Source of the DNA: Pseudomonadota bacterium
Lineage (GTDB): Bacteria > Pseudomonadota > Gammaproteobacteria > Acidiferrobacterales > UBA6901
Direction of reading: 5' to 3'
DNA: 8,387 nucleotides
Assembly (NCBI GenBank): GCA_021785795.1
Contig: JAJYEK010000163.1
Span: forward strand, 1-8,387
Part shown: positions 1 through 5,553 of the stretch, one piece after another
How the letters are laid out: the number at the start of each line of letters is the position of its first letter
How positions within the stretch are numbered: position 1 is the stretch's first letter
Made by a program: the position numbers and the translations under genes
Notes under the pieces: model-generated
The model's input: the letters and a program-made list of their open reading frames with translations, nothing else
Told to the model about the DNA's origin: nothing
Databases searched by the model: none

Positions 1-121
1 TTCCGATCTCGACCGGACCGCGCGGAAGGACGACTAGCCAGCAGGCCAGCATTCCGATACTGGCTACAACCGCCAACACGTCGAATGCCGTCAAGCTGAT
101 ATACAGCGGATGCTGGTGCAC
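1..121 (-). CDS. copD: CopD-like inner-membrane protein, N-terminal fragment (cut by window edge)
   Basis: Only the first 40 codons are in the window. The frame opens with GTG at 121-119, preceded by a strong AGGAGG four bases upstream, and starts 12 bp after the copC stop codon. The peptide begins (M)HQHPLYISLTAFDVLAVV and holds one clear hydrophobic segment, about residues 12-32, ending in LPRGP, as expected for a first transmembrane helix. CopD proteins are polytopic inner-membrane proteins that work with periplasmic CopC in copper uptake or resistance. The name rests mainly on position directly after copC and on the membrane-type N-terminus; the fragment is too short to show the CopD domain itself. 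His2 and His4 lie before the helix and could face the periplasm, which is inference. Another membrane protein cannot be excluded. Confidence 0.6.
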   Translation of the reverse strand, partial: MHQHPLYISLTAFDVLAVVASIGMLACWLVVLPRGPVEIG

Positions 122-133
122 GGAACCTCCTCG

Positions 134-505
134 TCACTTTACCCGGAACGGAAAACGCCCTTCGGTGTGGTGCCCGTCGCGGGCGATGACGCTCCAGTAG
201 GCGTAGTATTTGCCGGGCGCCAGCTTGTTGGGCAGCGGCGTTTCGAGAAGCGTGCTGTTGGATGTGGATACCTTGCCCTTTCCGGCGCTCACCTGCGTGC
301 CACTGGCGGTCTTAACGATCAGCGTCGAGAAGATCGGTTCGATGTCCCCGTCGAACCAGATACGCACCGACTTCGGAGGCGTTGTGAGCTCCGATCCAAC
401 CTTGGGCAGCGAGTGATCCGGAAAGGCGTGGGCTTCGGCAACCTGCGTCGTGAACAGCAACACCAGCAAGCCGGCTGCGATTGTTGCACTGCTCCATCTG
501 GCCAT
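134..505 (-). CDS. copC: CopC-family periplasmic copper-binding protein
   Basis: This 123-residue protein has a signal peptide (about residues 1-25, hydrophobic core AGLLVLLF, cleavage site AEA) and a mature chain beginning HAFPDHSLPKVGSEL. In CopC proteins, Cu(II) is held by the N-terminal His of the mature chain with an Asp-X-His pair near the C-terminus. Both are visible here: His26, which becomes residue 1 after cleavage, and Asp110/His112 in ARDGHH. The fold hallmarks PPKSVRIWFDGDIEP and the ending GRFPFRV also fit. The protein is expected to carry copper in the periplasm and to pass it to or from CopD. ATG at 505 is preferred over an in-frame TTG at 529 because GGAGG lies 10 bases upstream of it and the signal peptide then starts normally. 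Length is normal for a single-domain CopC. It lies 20 bp after the barrel gene and 12 bp before copD, so it belongs to the same operon. Confidence 0.9.
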   Translation of the reverse strand: MARWSSATIAAGLLVLLFTTQVAEAHAFPDHSLPKVGSELTTPPKSVRIWFDGDIEPIFSTLIVKTASGTQVSAGKGKVSTSNSTLLETPLPNKLAPGKYYAYWSVIARDGHHTEGRFPFRVK

Positions 506-525
506 TAGTCTGTCGCCTCCGAGGG

Positions 526-1413
526 TCAATTAAAAATCGGCGCACCCAGACTATGCGGCGCGATGTCATCGAAATAGTAGTCCATGCCCACCAGGATACC
601 CACCGAATTGCCGGTTCGGCTGTTCACCGGGACCTGCGCCTCGACTCCCCACTGAAAATAGTGTCCGATCCAGATGACGCCGGGGTTTATGTACCCGGTG
701 GTCTGATTCGCACACCCGCGGTTGAGACAGGTCTGCATTGGCACCTCGACAATCGGCACCATGTTCTTGAACGGTCCCGAGATTCCCACGTCCCGCACGA
801 AGTCCTGCAGGTAGGGGATGCTGTACTGGATGGAAAAGTCCCAGTTGAGCATGTTCGGGACCGTCGGGTTCGTCGGAAAATCCTCGGACACCGCGCCGGT
901 GAAGGCGATCGGCCGCCACATGCGCCAGCGATGCGGCAGCCCGCCGAACCCCTTTCCGAAGGCAAACTCCGGACTGTAGACGGAGTACGGCACGCCGATG
1001 CTGTGGCCGCCGCTGTGGCCAATGGTATCGGCGAGCTGCACCATGCCGATCGACTCGGAACCCGGATGCACGAACAGCTGGTACGCTGCGGCCACCGTCG
1101 TGTTGTCCCAACCGTCCATGGCCGGAGATCCGTCACCGGCCAACAGGTGCTGGTAATCGGTGCTGGCCACCAGACCAAAGCGGCGGGTGATCCGCTTGGC
1201 AAAGGCCAGATTCAGAACGTCCTGGCTAGCGGATCCGTTGTTGATATGATTGAAGACCCACGAGCCCTCGTCGGCCACACCCGGGTCATCGAAACTCATG
1301 GTCGCCGGAAACACGCGCATGCCGGCGATGGCATGGGCGTATGCCGCCGGAGCGAGGATGCCCAGCAGGAGCATCCCACAAAGGGGGGCGCCATAGGCGT
1401 GCCATCGCTTCAT
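526..1413 (-). CDS. Exported beta-barrel-like protein of the copper operon
   Basis: This 295-residue protein has a signal peptide (about residues 1-26, ending PAAYA before HAIAG). The mature chain shows repeated short amphipathic stretches rich in aromatic residues and glycine, such as FGLVASTDYQHL, TTVAAAYQLFV, NWDFSIQYSIPYL, YFQWGVEAQVPV and VGILVGMDYYF. That pattern fits an outer-membrane beta barrel of the loosely defined MetA-like or 'transporter' type. I do not recognise a named family with certainty. Two cysteines in CLNRGCANQ could form a disulfide. The mature N-terminus would be His, as in the CopC encoded next. The ATG at 1413 overlaps the cupredoxin stop codon (ATGA, 1413-1410), so translation is probably coupled. 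A role in moving copper across, or holding it at, the outer membrane is inferred from position only. Confidence 0.75.
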   Translation of the reverse strand: MKRWHAYGAPLCGMLLLGILAPAAYAHAIAGMRVFPATMSFDDPGVADEGSWVFNHINNGSASQDVLNLAFAKRITRRFGLVASTDYQHLLAGDGSPAMDGWDNTTVAAAYQLFVHPGSESIGMVQLADTIGHSGGHSIGVPYSVYSPEFAFGKGFGGLPHRWRMWRPIAFTGAVSEDFPTNPTVPNMLNWDFSIQYSIPYLQDFVRDVGISGPFKNMVPIVEVPMQTCLNRGCANQTTGYINPGVIWIGHYFQWGVEAQVPVNSRTGNSVGILVGMDYYFDDIAPHSLGAPIFN

Positions 1414-1919
1414 TTCGCACCCCCGGGGGCGGCCGCGGTCACATGGATGTACCCCACCATTCCGGCAGCGAAGTGTCCCGGTTCATGGCAGGCGTATTCG
1501 AGTGTCCCGGCATGCCGCGGAAAGCGCCAGATGAGGGTGCGGGTATGACCCGTGAGGATCGTCATCCCGTTGGGATCGCGTCCCATCTTCATACCGGGGC
1601 GCGCCTCCATTTCGGCCTCGTGGGCGCGCTGTTCGGCGCGGTCACCGATGACGAACTCATGCGTGAGGTGGCCGCCGTTATGGACGACGAACCGCACCGT
1701 CCGCCCGGGACGCACAGAGATCTGGGGCGGACTGTAGTGCATCGTATCGAGGGCCGTAATCCGCACGGTCCGGGTTACCGCTTGCGCCGTTCCGGGTGAT
1801 CCGAACCGATCATGCCCGGCTGTGTTCGAGGACATGCCGGACATGCCGGCAGCCTGTGCTGGGGAAACCACCGCGGCGGCCAGCAAGCAGCCGGCAGTCT
1901 GAATTGTTCCGTTTTTCAT
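1410..1919 (-). CDS. Periplasmic type 1 copper cupredoxin
   Basis: This 169-residue protein has a short signal peptide (about residues 1-24, core GCLLAAAVVSPAQAA), a Met/Gly/Ser-rich linker (GMSGMSSNTAGHDRF) and one cupredoxin domain. The copper ligands of a type 1 site are all visible: His87 in THEFVIG, and Cys144, His149 and Met154 in YACHEPGHFAAGM. The insert between strands (residues 92-120, with EMEARPGMKMGRDPNGM) is rich in Met, Glu and Arg, as in many cupredoxins found beside CopC. The expected job is copper binding or electron transfer in the periplasm. ATG at 1919 is chosen because AGAGG lies 10 bases upstream and the signal peptide begins there. The same frame stays open upstream to 2093, but that part is not protein-like. 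It is the first gene of the tight four-gene run ending in copD. A specific redox partner cannot be named. Confidence 0.9.
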   Translation of the reverse strand: MKNGTIQTAGCLLAAAVVSPAQAAGMSGMSSNTAGHDRFGSPGTAQAVTRTVRITALDTMHYSPPQISVRPGRTVRFVVHNGGHLTHEFVIGDRAEQRAHEAEMEARPGMKMGRDPNGMTILTGHTRTLIWRFPRHAGTLEYACHEPGHFAAGMVGYIHVTAAAPGGAK

Positions 1920-2180
1920 TGGCGTTGAGCCTCTTTTCTCAGGATTACTGAGCGGCCCGCACGCAGGCGGGTCGCCGTTGCGGCCCAGGGAGAAACCCGA
2001 AGATACGGGGCTGCGGCCCCGATTACGGTTTCGGGCACACGCACCACGTGCGCAGCGAAGCAAGCGCCATCCGGCATCCGCATCCGCGCACAACCATTAC
2101 CGCGGCGCTGCGCTCAGCATCGGTGCGCGGAACTCAGGCGCGCGACTGATCCCGCGCCCTTCGGTATCTAGCTGGGTCTT
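1920..2180 (-). other. Structured leader / intergenic region upstream of the cupredoxin
   Basis: This stretch between the DUF2946-like gene and the cupredoxin has no convincing gene. It holds several inverted repeats that would fold in a minus-strand transcript: CTCAG-5-CTGAG (1938-1952), CCCGC-6-GCGGG (1956-1971), CGGGGC-4-GCCCCG (2006-2021) nested inside CCCGAA/TTCGGG (1996-2001 with 2030-2035), CGCAC-3-GTGCG (2040-2052) and GGCGCG-10-CGCGCC (2137-2158). None is followed by a T-run in either direction, so a Rho-independent terminator is not supported. No clear -10/-35 pair and no CueR-type palindrome was recognised. The cupredoxin ribosome-binding site is AGAGG at 1934-1930. A folded 5' leader for the copper operon is the plainest reading, but a run of GC-rich chance hairpins is possible. 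Confidence 0.4.
1996..2035 (-). repeat. Nested inverted repeat (hairpin) upstream of the copper operon
   Basis: The inner stem CGGGGC/GCCCCG closes a four-base loop (2006-2021). The outer stem CCCGAA/TTCGGG (1996-2001 and 2030-2035) encloses it, with unpaired bases on both sides. The hairpin ends about 75 bases before the cupredoxin ATG on the transcribed strand. Twelve base pairs in a 40-base span is more than casual for a region without a gene. It matches no riboswitch class that I recognise. Confidence 0.45.
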
Positions 2181-2552
2181 TCAGGAGAAAACGGCGAAAC
2201 GCAACGGCGGAGCCCGGGACGGCGGGTGGATGGTGCTCGATTGCTCGGGGAAGAACGGCCGGGCGTCGGAGAATGCAACCAGATAGGGGATGCGGTAGTA
2301 CGATACGGAACCGATGCCCGGCACGAACAGATCCAGCGCGCCGTGGGCGACCACCTGACACACCGGACAGTGCAGCTCTCCGGCCTCGGTCTTGTGGTGA
2401 TGCGACGCTTCTGCCGCATAGAGCCCGATCGTACACAACAGGGCCAGCACCGCCACCCAGCGGAATCCGCGCCCCCGCTGCAAACGAACGACGACACCGT
2501 GCAGCGCAGCCGGGTCGGCTCTTGGGACATCTGGGGCAATCCGGCTGCTCAT
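2181..2552 (-). CDS. Small exported His/Cys-containing protein, DUF2946-like
   Basis: This 123-residue protein has a basic N-terminus (RLQRGRGFRW) and one hydrophobic segment (about residues 32-48, VAVLALLCTIGLYAAEA), which is either a signal peptide or an anchor. A His/Cys cluster follows: HHH at 51-53, then HCPVC at 61-65 and His70 (VVAH). The chain ends in a Pro/Arg stretch, SRAPPLRF. Small proteins with H..CPxC..H after a signal segment and an R-x-PP tail resemble the DUF2946 group, often encoded near copper genes or TonB-dependent receptors; this match is from memory of the family pattern, not a search. Metal binding in the periplasm is inferred. ATG at 2552 is chosen over an ATG at 2597 because GGAG lies 7 bases upstream and the longer N-terminus adds only basic, low-complexity residues. 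It has the same orientation as the copper operon, 260 bp upstream of the cupredoxin. Confidence 0.65.
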   Translation of the reverse strand: MSSRIAPDVPRADPAALHGVVVRLQRGRGFRWVAVLALLCTIGLYAAEASHHHKTEAGELHCPVCQVVAHGALDLFVPGIGSVSYYRIPYLVAFSDARPFFPEQSSTIHPPSRAPPLRFAVFS

Positions 2553-3040
2553 TGAGGGACTCCGTGACCTGCCGCGTCTGAAGGTCACTTCCAACATGGC
2601 AGACCGCAGGACCGCAACTTAGTTCCGATCCCGGACAACGCTGGCATGCAATGTCATTCGCTTCACGTCGATCGCTGCAGTGGCGCCAGCGCGCATCATA
2701 GCGCCGTTTCCTCTCGATACGCCACTGCGCAGAGTCTGTGCGACGACCGCTCGCTGCCCGGCCCTCGCAATCGACCGATGCGTTGAATACAGCCCGCTAT
2801 GGGCGGCGGGGAGATCGGGTCGGGCACCAGCTCCCGCTTGCCGTCGGACGCGAGCGCGGTGCCGCGGGAACACAGTGCAGTACCCGGCCTTCCTGCCCGC
2901 GGTCCCGCCCGATGGCCCGCCCGCGACGGCGGGTCTGCATCCGCCGGTTCGAAGCCGCGCACTCGGCGATCCGCCGCCAATGATCCGACTGTCTTAGTTA
3001 ACGGTCATCATTATTAGAACAAGGACACTATTTCCTCACA
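2553..3040. other. Long intergenic stretch without a recognisable gene
   Basis: Short open frames exist here on both strands, up to about 105 codons. Their translations are dominated by Arg, Pro, Ala and Gly and show no motif, no good ribosome-binding site and no family likeness. The stretch separates the minus-strand copper genes from the plus-strand signalling operon, so it should hold divergent promoters, but no convincing -35/-10 pair was found for the DUF2946-like gene. One GC hairpin, CCCGCC-6-GGCGGG at 2916-2933, has no T-run. Base composition turns AT-richer from about 2985. A decayed gene is possible but cannot be shown. Confidence 0.4.
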
Positions 3041-3060
3041 ACACGTGTGGCATATGGTTA

Positions 3061-3103
3061 CTCTGCCGGCGAATAACGGTGGTGTCCCACCACGCTCTGC
3101 CGG
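3061..3103 (+). repeat. Direct repeat CTCTGCCGG x2 enclosing an inverted repeat; possible operator
   Basis: CTCTGCCGG occurs at 3061-3069 and again at 3095-3103, 34 bp apart, which is close to three helical turns. Between them lies a perfect inverted repeat, GTGGTG-tcc-CACCAC (3079-3093). The array ends 26 bp before a perfect TATAAT. Position and symmetry suggest a regulator-binding site for the downstream kinase operon. No known regulator is recognised. Confidence 0.4.
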
Positions 3104-3106
3104 AAT

Positions 3107-3135
3107 TCTTCACGGGAGACAATCTTCGCTATAAT
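3107..3135 (+). promoter_or_regulatory. Putative sigma-70 promoter of the kinase operon
   Basis: The -10 box TATAAT at 3130-3135 is a perfect consensus in otherwise GC-rich DNA. The best -35 at 17 bp spacing is TCTTCA (3107-3112), which is weak; TTCACG (3109-3114) lies at 15 bp. A perfect -10 with a poor -35 fits a promoter that needs an activator. Transcription would start near 3142, inside the short palindrome CTGGG-T-CCCAG (3141-3151). This leaves an untranslated leader of about 210 nt before the first ATG with a good ribosome-binding site. Confidence 0.5.
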
Positions 3136-3202
3136 TATCACTGGGTCCCAGGCGCCCATTGCGCTCGGTTTGGGGCAGTCGCGAAGCTGGGCCCACGCTC
3201 GT

Positions 3203-3230
3203 GGCGGGGACGGTTTCCGCTTCCACCGCC
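3203..3230 (+). repeat. Hairpin in the leader of the kinase operon
   Basis: GGCGG-GGA-CGG pairs with CCG-TCC-CCGCC around a TTT loop, with a two-base and a one-base bulge on the 3' side, giving about 11 pairs in 28 bases. It lies mid-leader between the TATAAT and the ribosome-binding site at 3339. No T-run follows, so it is not a standard terminator. A role in translation or RNA stability is only a possibility. Confidence 0.35.
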
Positions 3231-3352
3231 TAGGAGCGACGAAGGTCCGGTACGCTGCCAAGCGCTGTTGAGCCGACCGGAACGGCGCTGGCACCGCAAC
3301 CTGCTCCCATACCCACAGACGCCGGCGCACCGCACCGCAAGGAGGCGAAACC

Positions 3353-3397
3353 ATGTCAGATCACTCTGCGCGCAACCGACCCTGGCCATGGACGTGA
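3353..3397 (+). CDS. 14-codon upstream micro-ORF overlapping the kinase start
   Basis: The ATG at 3353 has the best ribosome-binding site in the region, AAGGAGG at 3339-3345 with 7-base spacing. It opens a frame of only 14 residues, MSDHSARNRPWPWT, ending in TGA at 3395-3397. The first in-frame ATG of the kinase, at 3388, lies inside it in another frame, 7 bases before the TGA, and has no ribosome-binding site of its own. Two readings are possible. The micro-ORF may bring ribosomes to the kinase start by translational coupling. Alternatively, an indel in this copy or in the sequence may have split the true kinase N-terminus, which would then begin MSDHSARNRPW. The sequence alone does not decide. 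Confidence 0.45.
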   Translation: MSDHSARNRPWPWT

Positions 3398-5091
3398 CTG
3401 CTGTCCGGCCCGACTTCGCGCTGCTGTTCCGAAGCGCACCGGCGCTGCTGCTGGTGCTCCAACCTGATGCCGGCTTTACGATTCTGGACGCGACCGACGC
3501 CTACCTGCAGGCCACCCTCACCGAACGGAACGCCATCCTTCAGCGCAGCGTCTTTGAAGTCTTTCCGGACAATCCCGACGACCGCAACGCAAGCGGCGCC
3601 CGCCATCTGCGCGCATCGCTCGAGCGTGTGCTGGTCACCGGTGCGCGCGATGTGATGGCGGTCCAGAAGTACGACATACGCCGTCCTGCCAGCTCCGGCG
3701 GAGGCTTCGAGGAACGGTTCTGGAGTCCAGTCAACTCGCCCGTGCCTGCGGCCGACGGCCGCATCCGCTACATCATTCACCGCGTCGAAGACGTGACCGA
3801 CTATGTCCGCAGCAGTCTGTCCGATGCCGCGCAGCAGGAAGCTGCCGACGCGGCCGAGCGCCGCAACCGCTCGTTGGAGCGCGAAATCCTGCAGCGCAGC
3901 CGCGATCTCGACCTGCTCAACGCAAACCTGCGGCAGATCAATGCGACGCTGAACGCCGAAATCGCAGAACGCCGACGCGCCGAGAACTGGCTCTCGGAAC
4001 TGCTGCGGTCGGCGCCCGACGGAATCGTGATCGTCGATCGCCAGGGACGCATCGTTCTCGCCAGCAATCAGGCGGAGTCCGCCTTTGGCTACGCCGCCGA
4101 CGAGCTTATCGGGCAGACCGTCGACATCCTGGCGCCCGTGGACAAGGAGCGCGCGCATTTCGCGCAACGCACCGCATACATGGACACACCGCACCGGCGC
4201 GCGATGGGCGAGGGCCTGGAGCTCATGGGGCGGCGCAAGGACGGCAGCCTGTTCCCCGTGGAGATCAGTCTCAGCCCCATCCAGACCCAGGACGGATTCT
4301 GGGTCACAGCAATCGTCCGCGACGTTACCCGCCGCAAGCAGGCGACCGAACACGTCCGGCAGCTCAATATGGAACTGCACCGGCATACCGTCGAACTCAA
4401 GGCAGCCAACCGCGAGCTCGAGGCATTCAGCTATTCCGTATCGCACGACCTGCGCGCCCCGCTGCGCTCCATCGACGGATTCAGCCAAGCCCTGCTCGAG
4501 GATCACGCTGGCCAGCTCGACCCGACCGCGCGCGAGCACCTCGCGCGAGTGCGTGCCGCCACCCAGCGCATGGGCGCACTGATCGATGACCTCCTGGAAC
4601 TGTCGCGGGTCACGCGCAGCGAACTGCGCCCGGAAAACGTGGACCTCAGCGGCATGGCTGAGTCCCTGGTCAACGAGCTGCGCCACAGCCAACCGGCGCG
4701 GCGCGTGGAGACCGACATCCAGCCGGGACTCGAGGCCATGGGCGATCCGAGACTGCTGCACATCGTGCTGAGCAACCTCCTGTCCAACGCCTGGAAATTC
4801 ACGGGCACGCGTGCCGAGGCGCACATCGAATTCGGCGAAGGGACCGGCGACGATGGCATGCACTGCTTCTTTGTGCGCGACAACGGTGTGGGCTTCGACA
4901 TGGCCTACGCGCACAAGCTCTTCGGGGCTTTCCAGCGGCTGCACGCCGTGAGCGAATTTCCCGGCACCGGGGTCGGTCTCGCGACCGTGCAGCGCATCAT
5001 CCACCGACATGGCGGCAGGATCTGGGTCGAGGCCACCGTCGACGCCGGGGCATGTTTCCATTTCACCCTACCATTGCCAACACAACCCTGA
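3388..5091 (+). CDS. Cytoplasmic PAS-PAS hybrid-free sensor histidine kinase
   Basis: This 567-residue protein has no signal peptide or membrane segment. Its order is: an N-terminal PAS domain (about 1-140, with VFEVFPDNPDD, AVQKYDIRRP and FEERFWSPVNSPV, a PAS subtype common in soluble proteobacterial kinases), a charged coiled coil (about 145-200), a second PAS (about 205-330, SAPDGIVIVDRQGRIV), a short coil, and a HisKA/HATPase core. The phospho-acceptor is His353 in SVSHDLRAPLR. The ATP-binding boxes are intact: N box around Asn467 (LSNLLSNAWKF), G1 Asp498 (DNGVGF), F box FGAFQRLH (512-519) and G2 GTGVGL (526-531). The core resembles the kinase part of bacteriophytochromes, but no GAF/PHY chromophore module is present. 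The ligand or cofactor of the PAS domains is unknown. The frame is open back to 3079, but that part crosses the promoter and is not protein-like. ATG 3388 is therefore taken, with the caution given for the micro-ORF at 3353. The next regulator starts 6 bp after the stop. Confidence 0.9.
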   Translation: MDVTAVRPDFALLFRSAPALLLVLQPDAGFTILDATDAYLQATLTERNAILQRSVFEVFPDNPDDRNASGARHLRASLERVLVTGARDVMAVQKYDIRRPASSGGGFEERFWSPVNSPVPAADGRIRYIIHRVEDVTDYVRSSLSDAAQQEAADAAERRNRSLEREILQRSRDLDLLNANLRQINATLNAEIAERRRAENWLSELLRSAPDGIVIVDRQGRIVLASNQAESAFGYAADELIGQTVDILAPVDKERAHFAQRTAYMDTPHRRAMGEGLELMGRRKDGSLFPVEISLSPIQTQDGFWVTAIVRDVTRRKQATEHVRQLNMELHRHTVELKAANRELEAFSYSVSHDLRAPLRSIDGFSQALLEDHAGQLDPTAREHLARVRAATQRMGALIDDLLELSRVTRSELRPENVDLSGMAESLVNELRHSQPARRVETDIQPGLEAMGDPRLLHIVLSNLLSNAWKFTGTRAEAHIEFGEGTGDDGMHCFFVRDNGVGFDMAYAHKLFGAFQRLHAVSEFPGTGVGLATVQRIIHRHGGRIWVEATVDAGACFHFTLPLPTQP

Positions 5092-5097
5092 GGCGCC

Positions 5098-5553
5098 ATG
5101 GACGACAAGAGCATACTGCTGGTCGAAGACAACCCCGACGATGAAGCCCTCACCCTGCGTGCCCTGCGCCGGAACAACATCGCCAACACGGTGATCGTGG
5201 CGCGCGACGGGGTCGAGGCGCTGGACTACCTGTTCGCCCGCGGGGCCCACCTCAGGCGCGACCCCGCCGAAACCCCTGCCCTGACCCTGCTCGACCTGAA
5301 ACTCCCCAGGGTCGATGGTCTGGAGGTGCTGGCACAGATCCGCGCCGCGCCCGTGACCCGCCTGCTGCCGGTAGTGATCCTCACCTCTTCCCGGGAGGAG
5401 CAGGACGTGATCAACGGCTACCGCCTCGGTGCCAACAGCTATATCCGCAAGCCGGTGGACTTCGGGCAGTTCGCCGAGGCGGTTCGCCAGCTCGGTCTCT
5501 ACTGGCTGGTGCTCAACGAAACACCTCCTGGCGGCTCCGGAGCAACCCGATGA
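5098..5553 (+). CDS. Single-domain response regulator, Rcp1-like
   Basis: This 151-residue protein is a lone receiver domain without an output domain. Acidic pocket Glu10/Asp11, phospho-acceptor Asp66 (LLDLKLPRVDG), Thr96 (LTSSREEQD) and Lys118 (RKPVDF) are all present. The longer loop before the phosphorylation site (GAHLRRDPAETPAL) and the ending FAEAVRQLGLYWLVLNE are typical of the Rcp1 type, the partners of phytochrome-like kinases. It should be phosphorylated by the kinase encoded just upstream and act through protein contacts, as a phosphate shuttle, or as a phosphate sink. It starts 6 bp after the kinase stop with only a weak ribosome-binding site, so coupling is likely. Its TGA overlaps the ATG of the next gene (ATGA). 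Confidence 0.92.
   Translation: MDDKSILLVEDNPDDEALTLRALRRNNIANTVIVARDGVEALDYLFARGAHLRRDPAETPALTLLDLKLPRVDGLEVLAQIRAAPVTRLLPVVILTSSREEQDVINGYRLGANSYIRKPVDFGQFAEAVRQLGLYWLVLNETPPGGSGATR

Noticed and set aside
481..1548. A 355-codon open frame on the plus strand across the barrel and copC genes
   Set aside because: It runs against four minus-strand genes with signal peptides, ligands and coupled starts. Its own translation is His/Arg/Val-rich without motifs.
2137..2158. Hairpin GGCGCG-10-CGCGCC after the DUF2946-like gene as a Rho-independent terminator
   Set aside because: The loop is long and no T-run follows on the minus strand. It is kept only as part of the structured intergenic region.
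2916..2933. GC-rich hairpin CCCGCC-6-GGCGGG as a terminator
   Set aside because: No T-run follows on either strand and no gene ends beside it.
3140..3340. Cyclic di-GMP or cobalamin riboswitch in the kinase leader
   Set aside because: The conserved core sequences of these classes were not found. Only one bulged hairpin is evident.
3079..3387. A 103-residue N-terminal extension of the kinase in the same frame
   Set aside because: It would cross the TATAAT promoter and the inverted repeat, has no ribosome-binding site, and reads as Arg/Pro-rich non-protein sequence.
3361..5061. A 566-codon open frame on the minus strand opposite the kinase gene
   Set aside because: It mirrors the kinase frame in GC-rich DNA, where stop codons are rare. 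Its translation shows no family motif, while the plus-strand frame has all kinase boxes.
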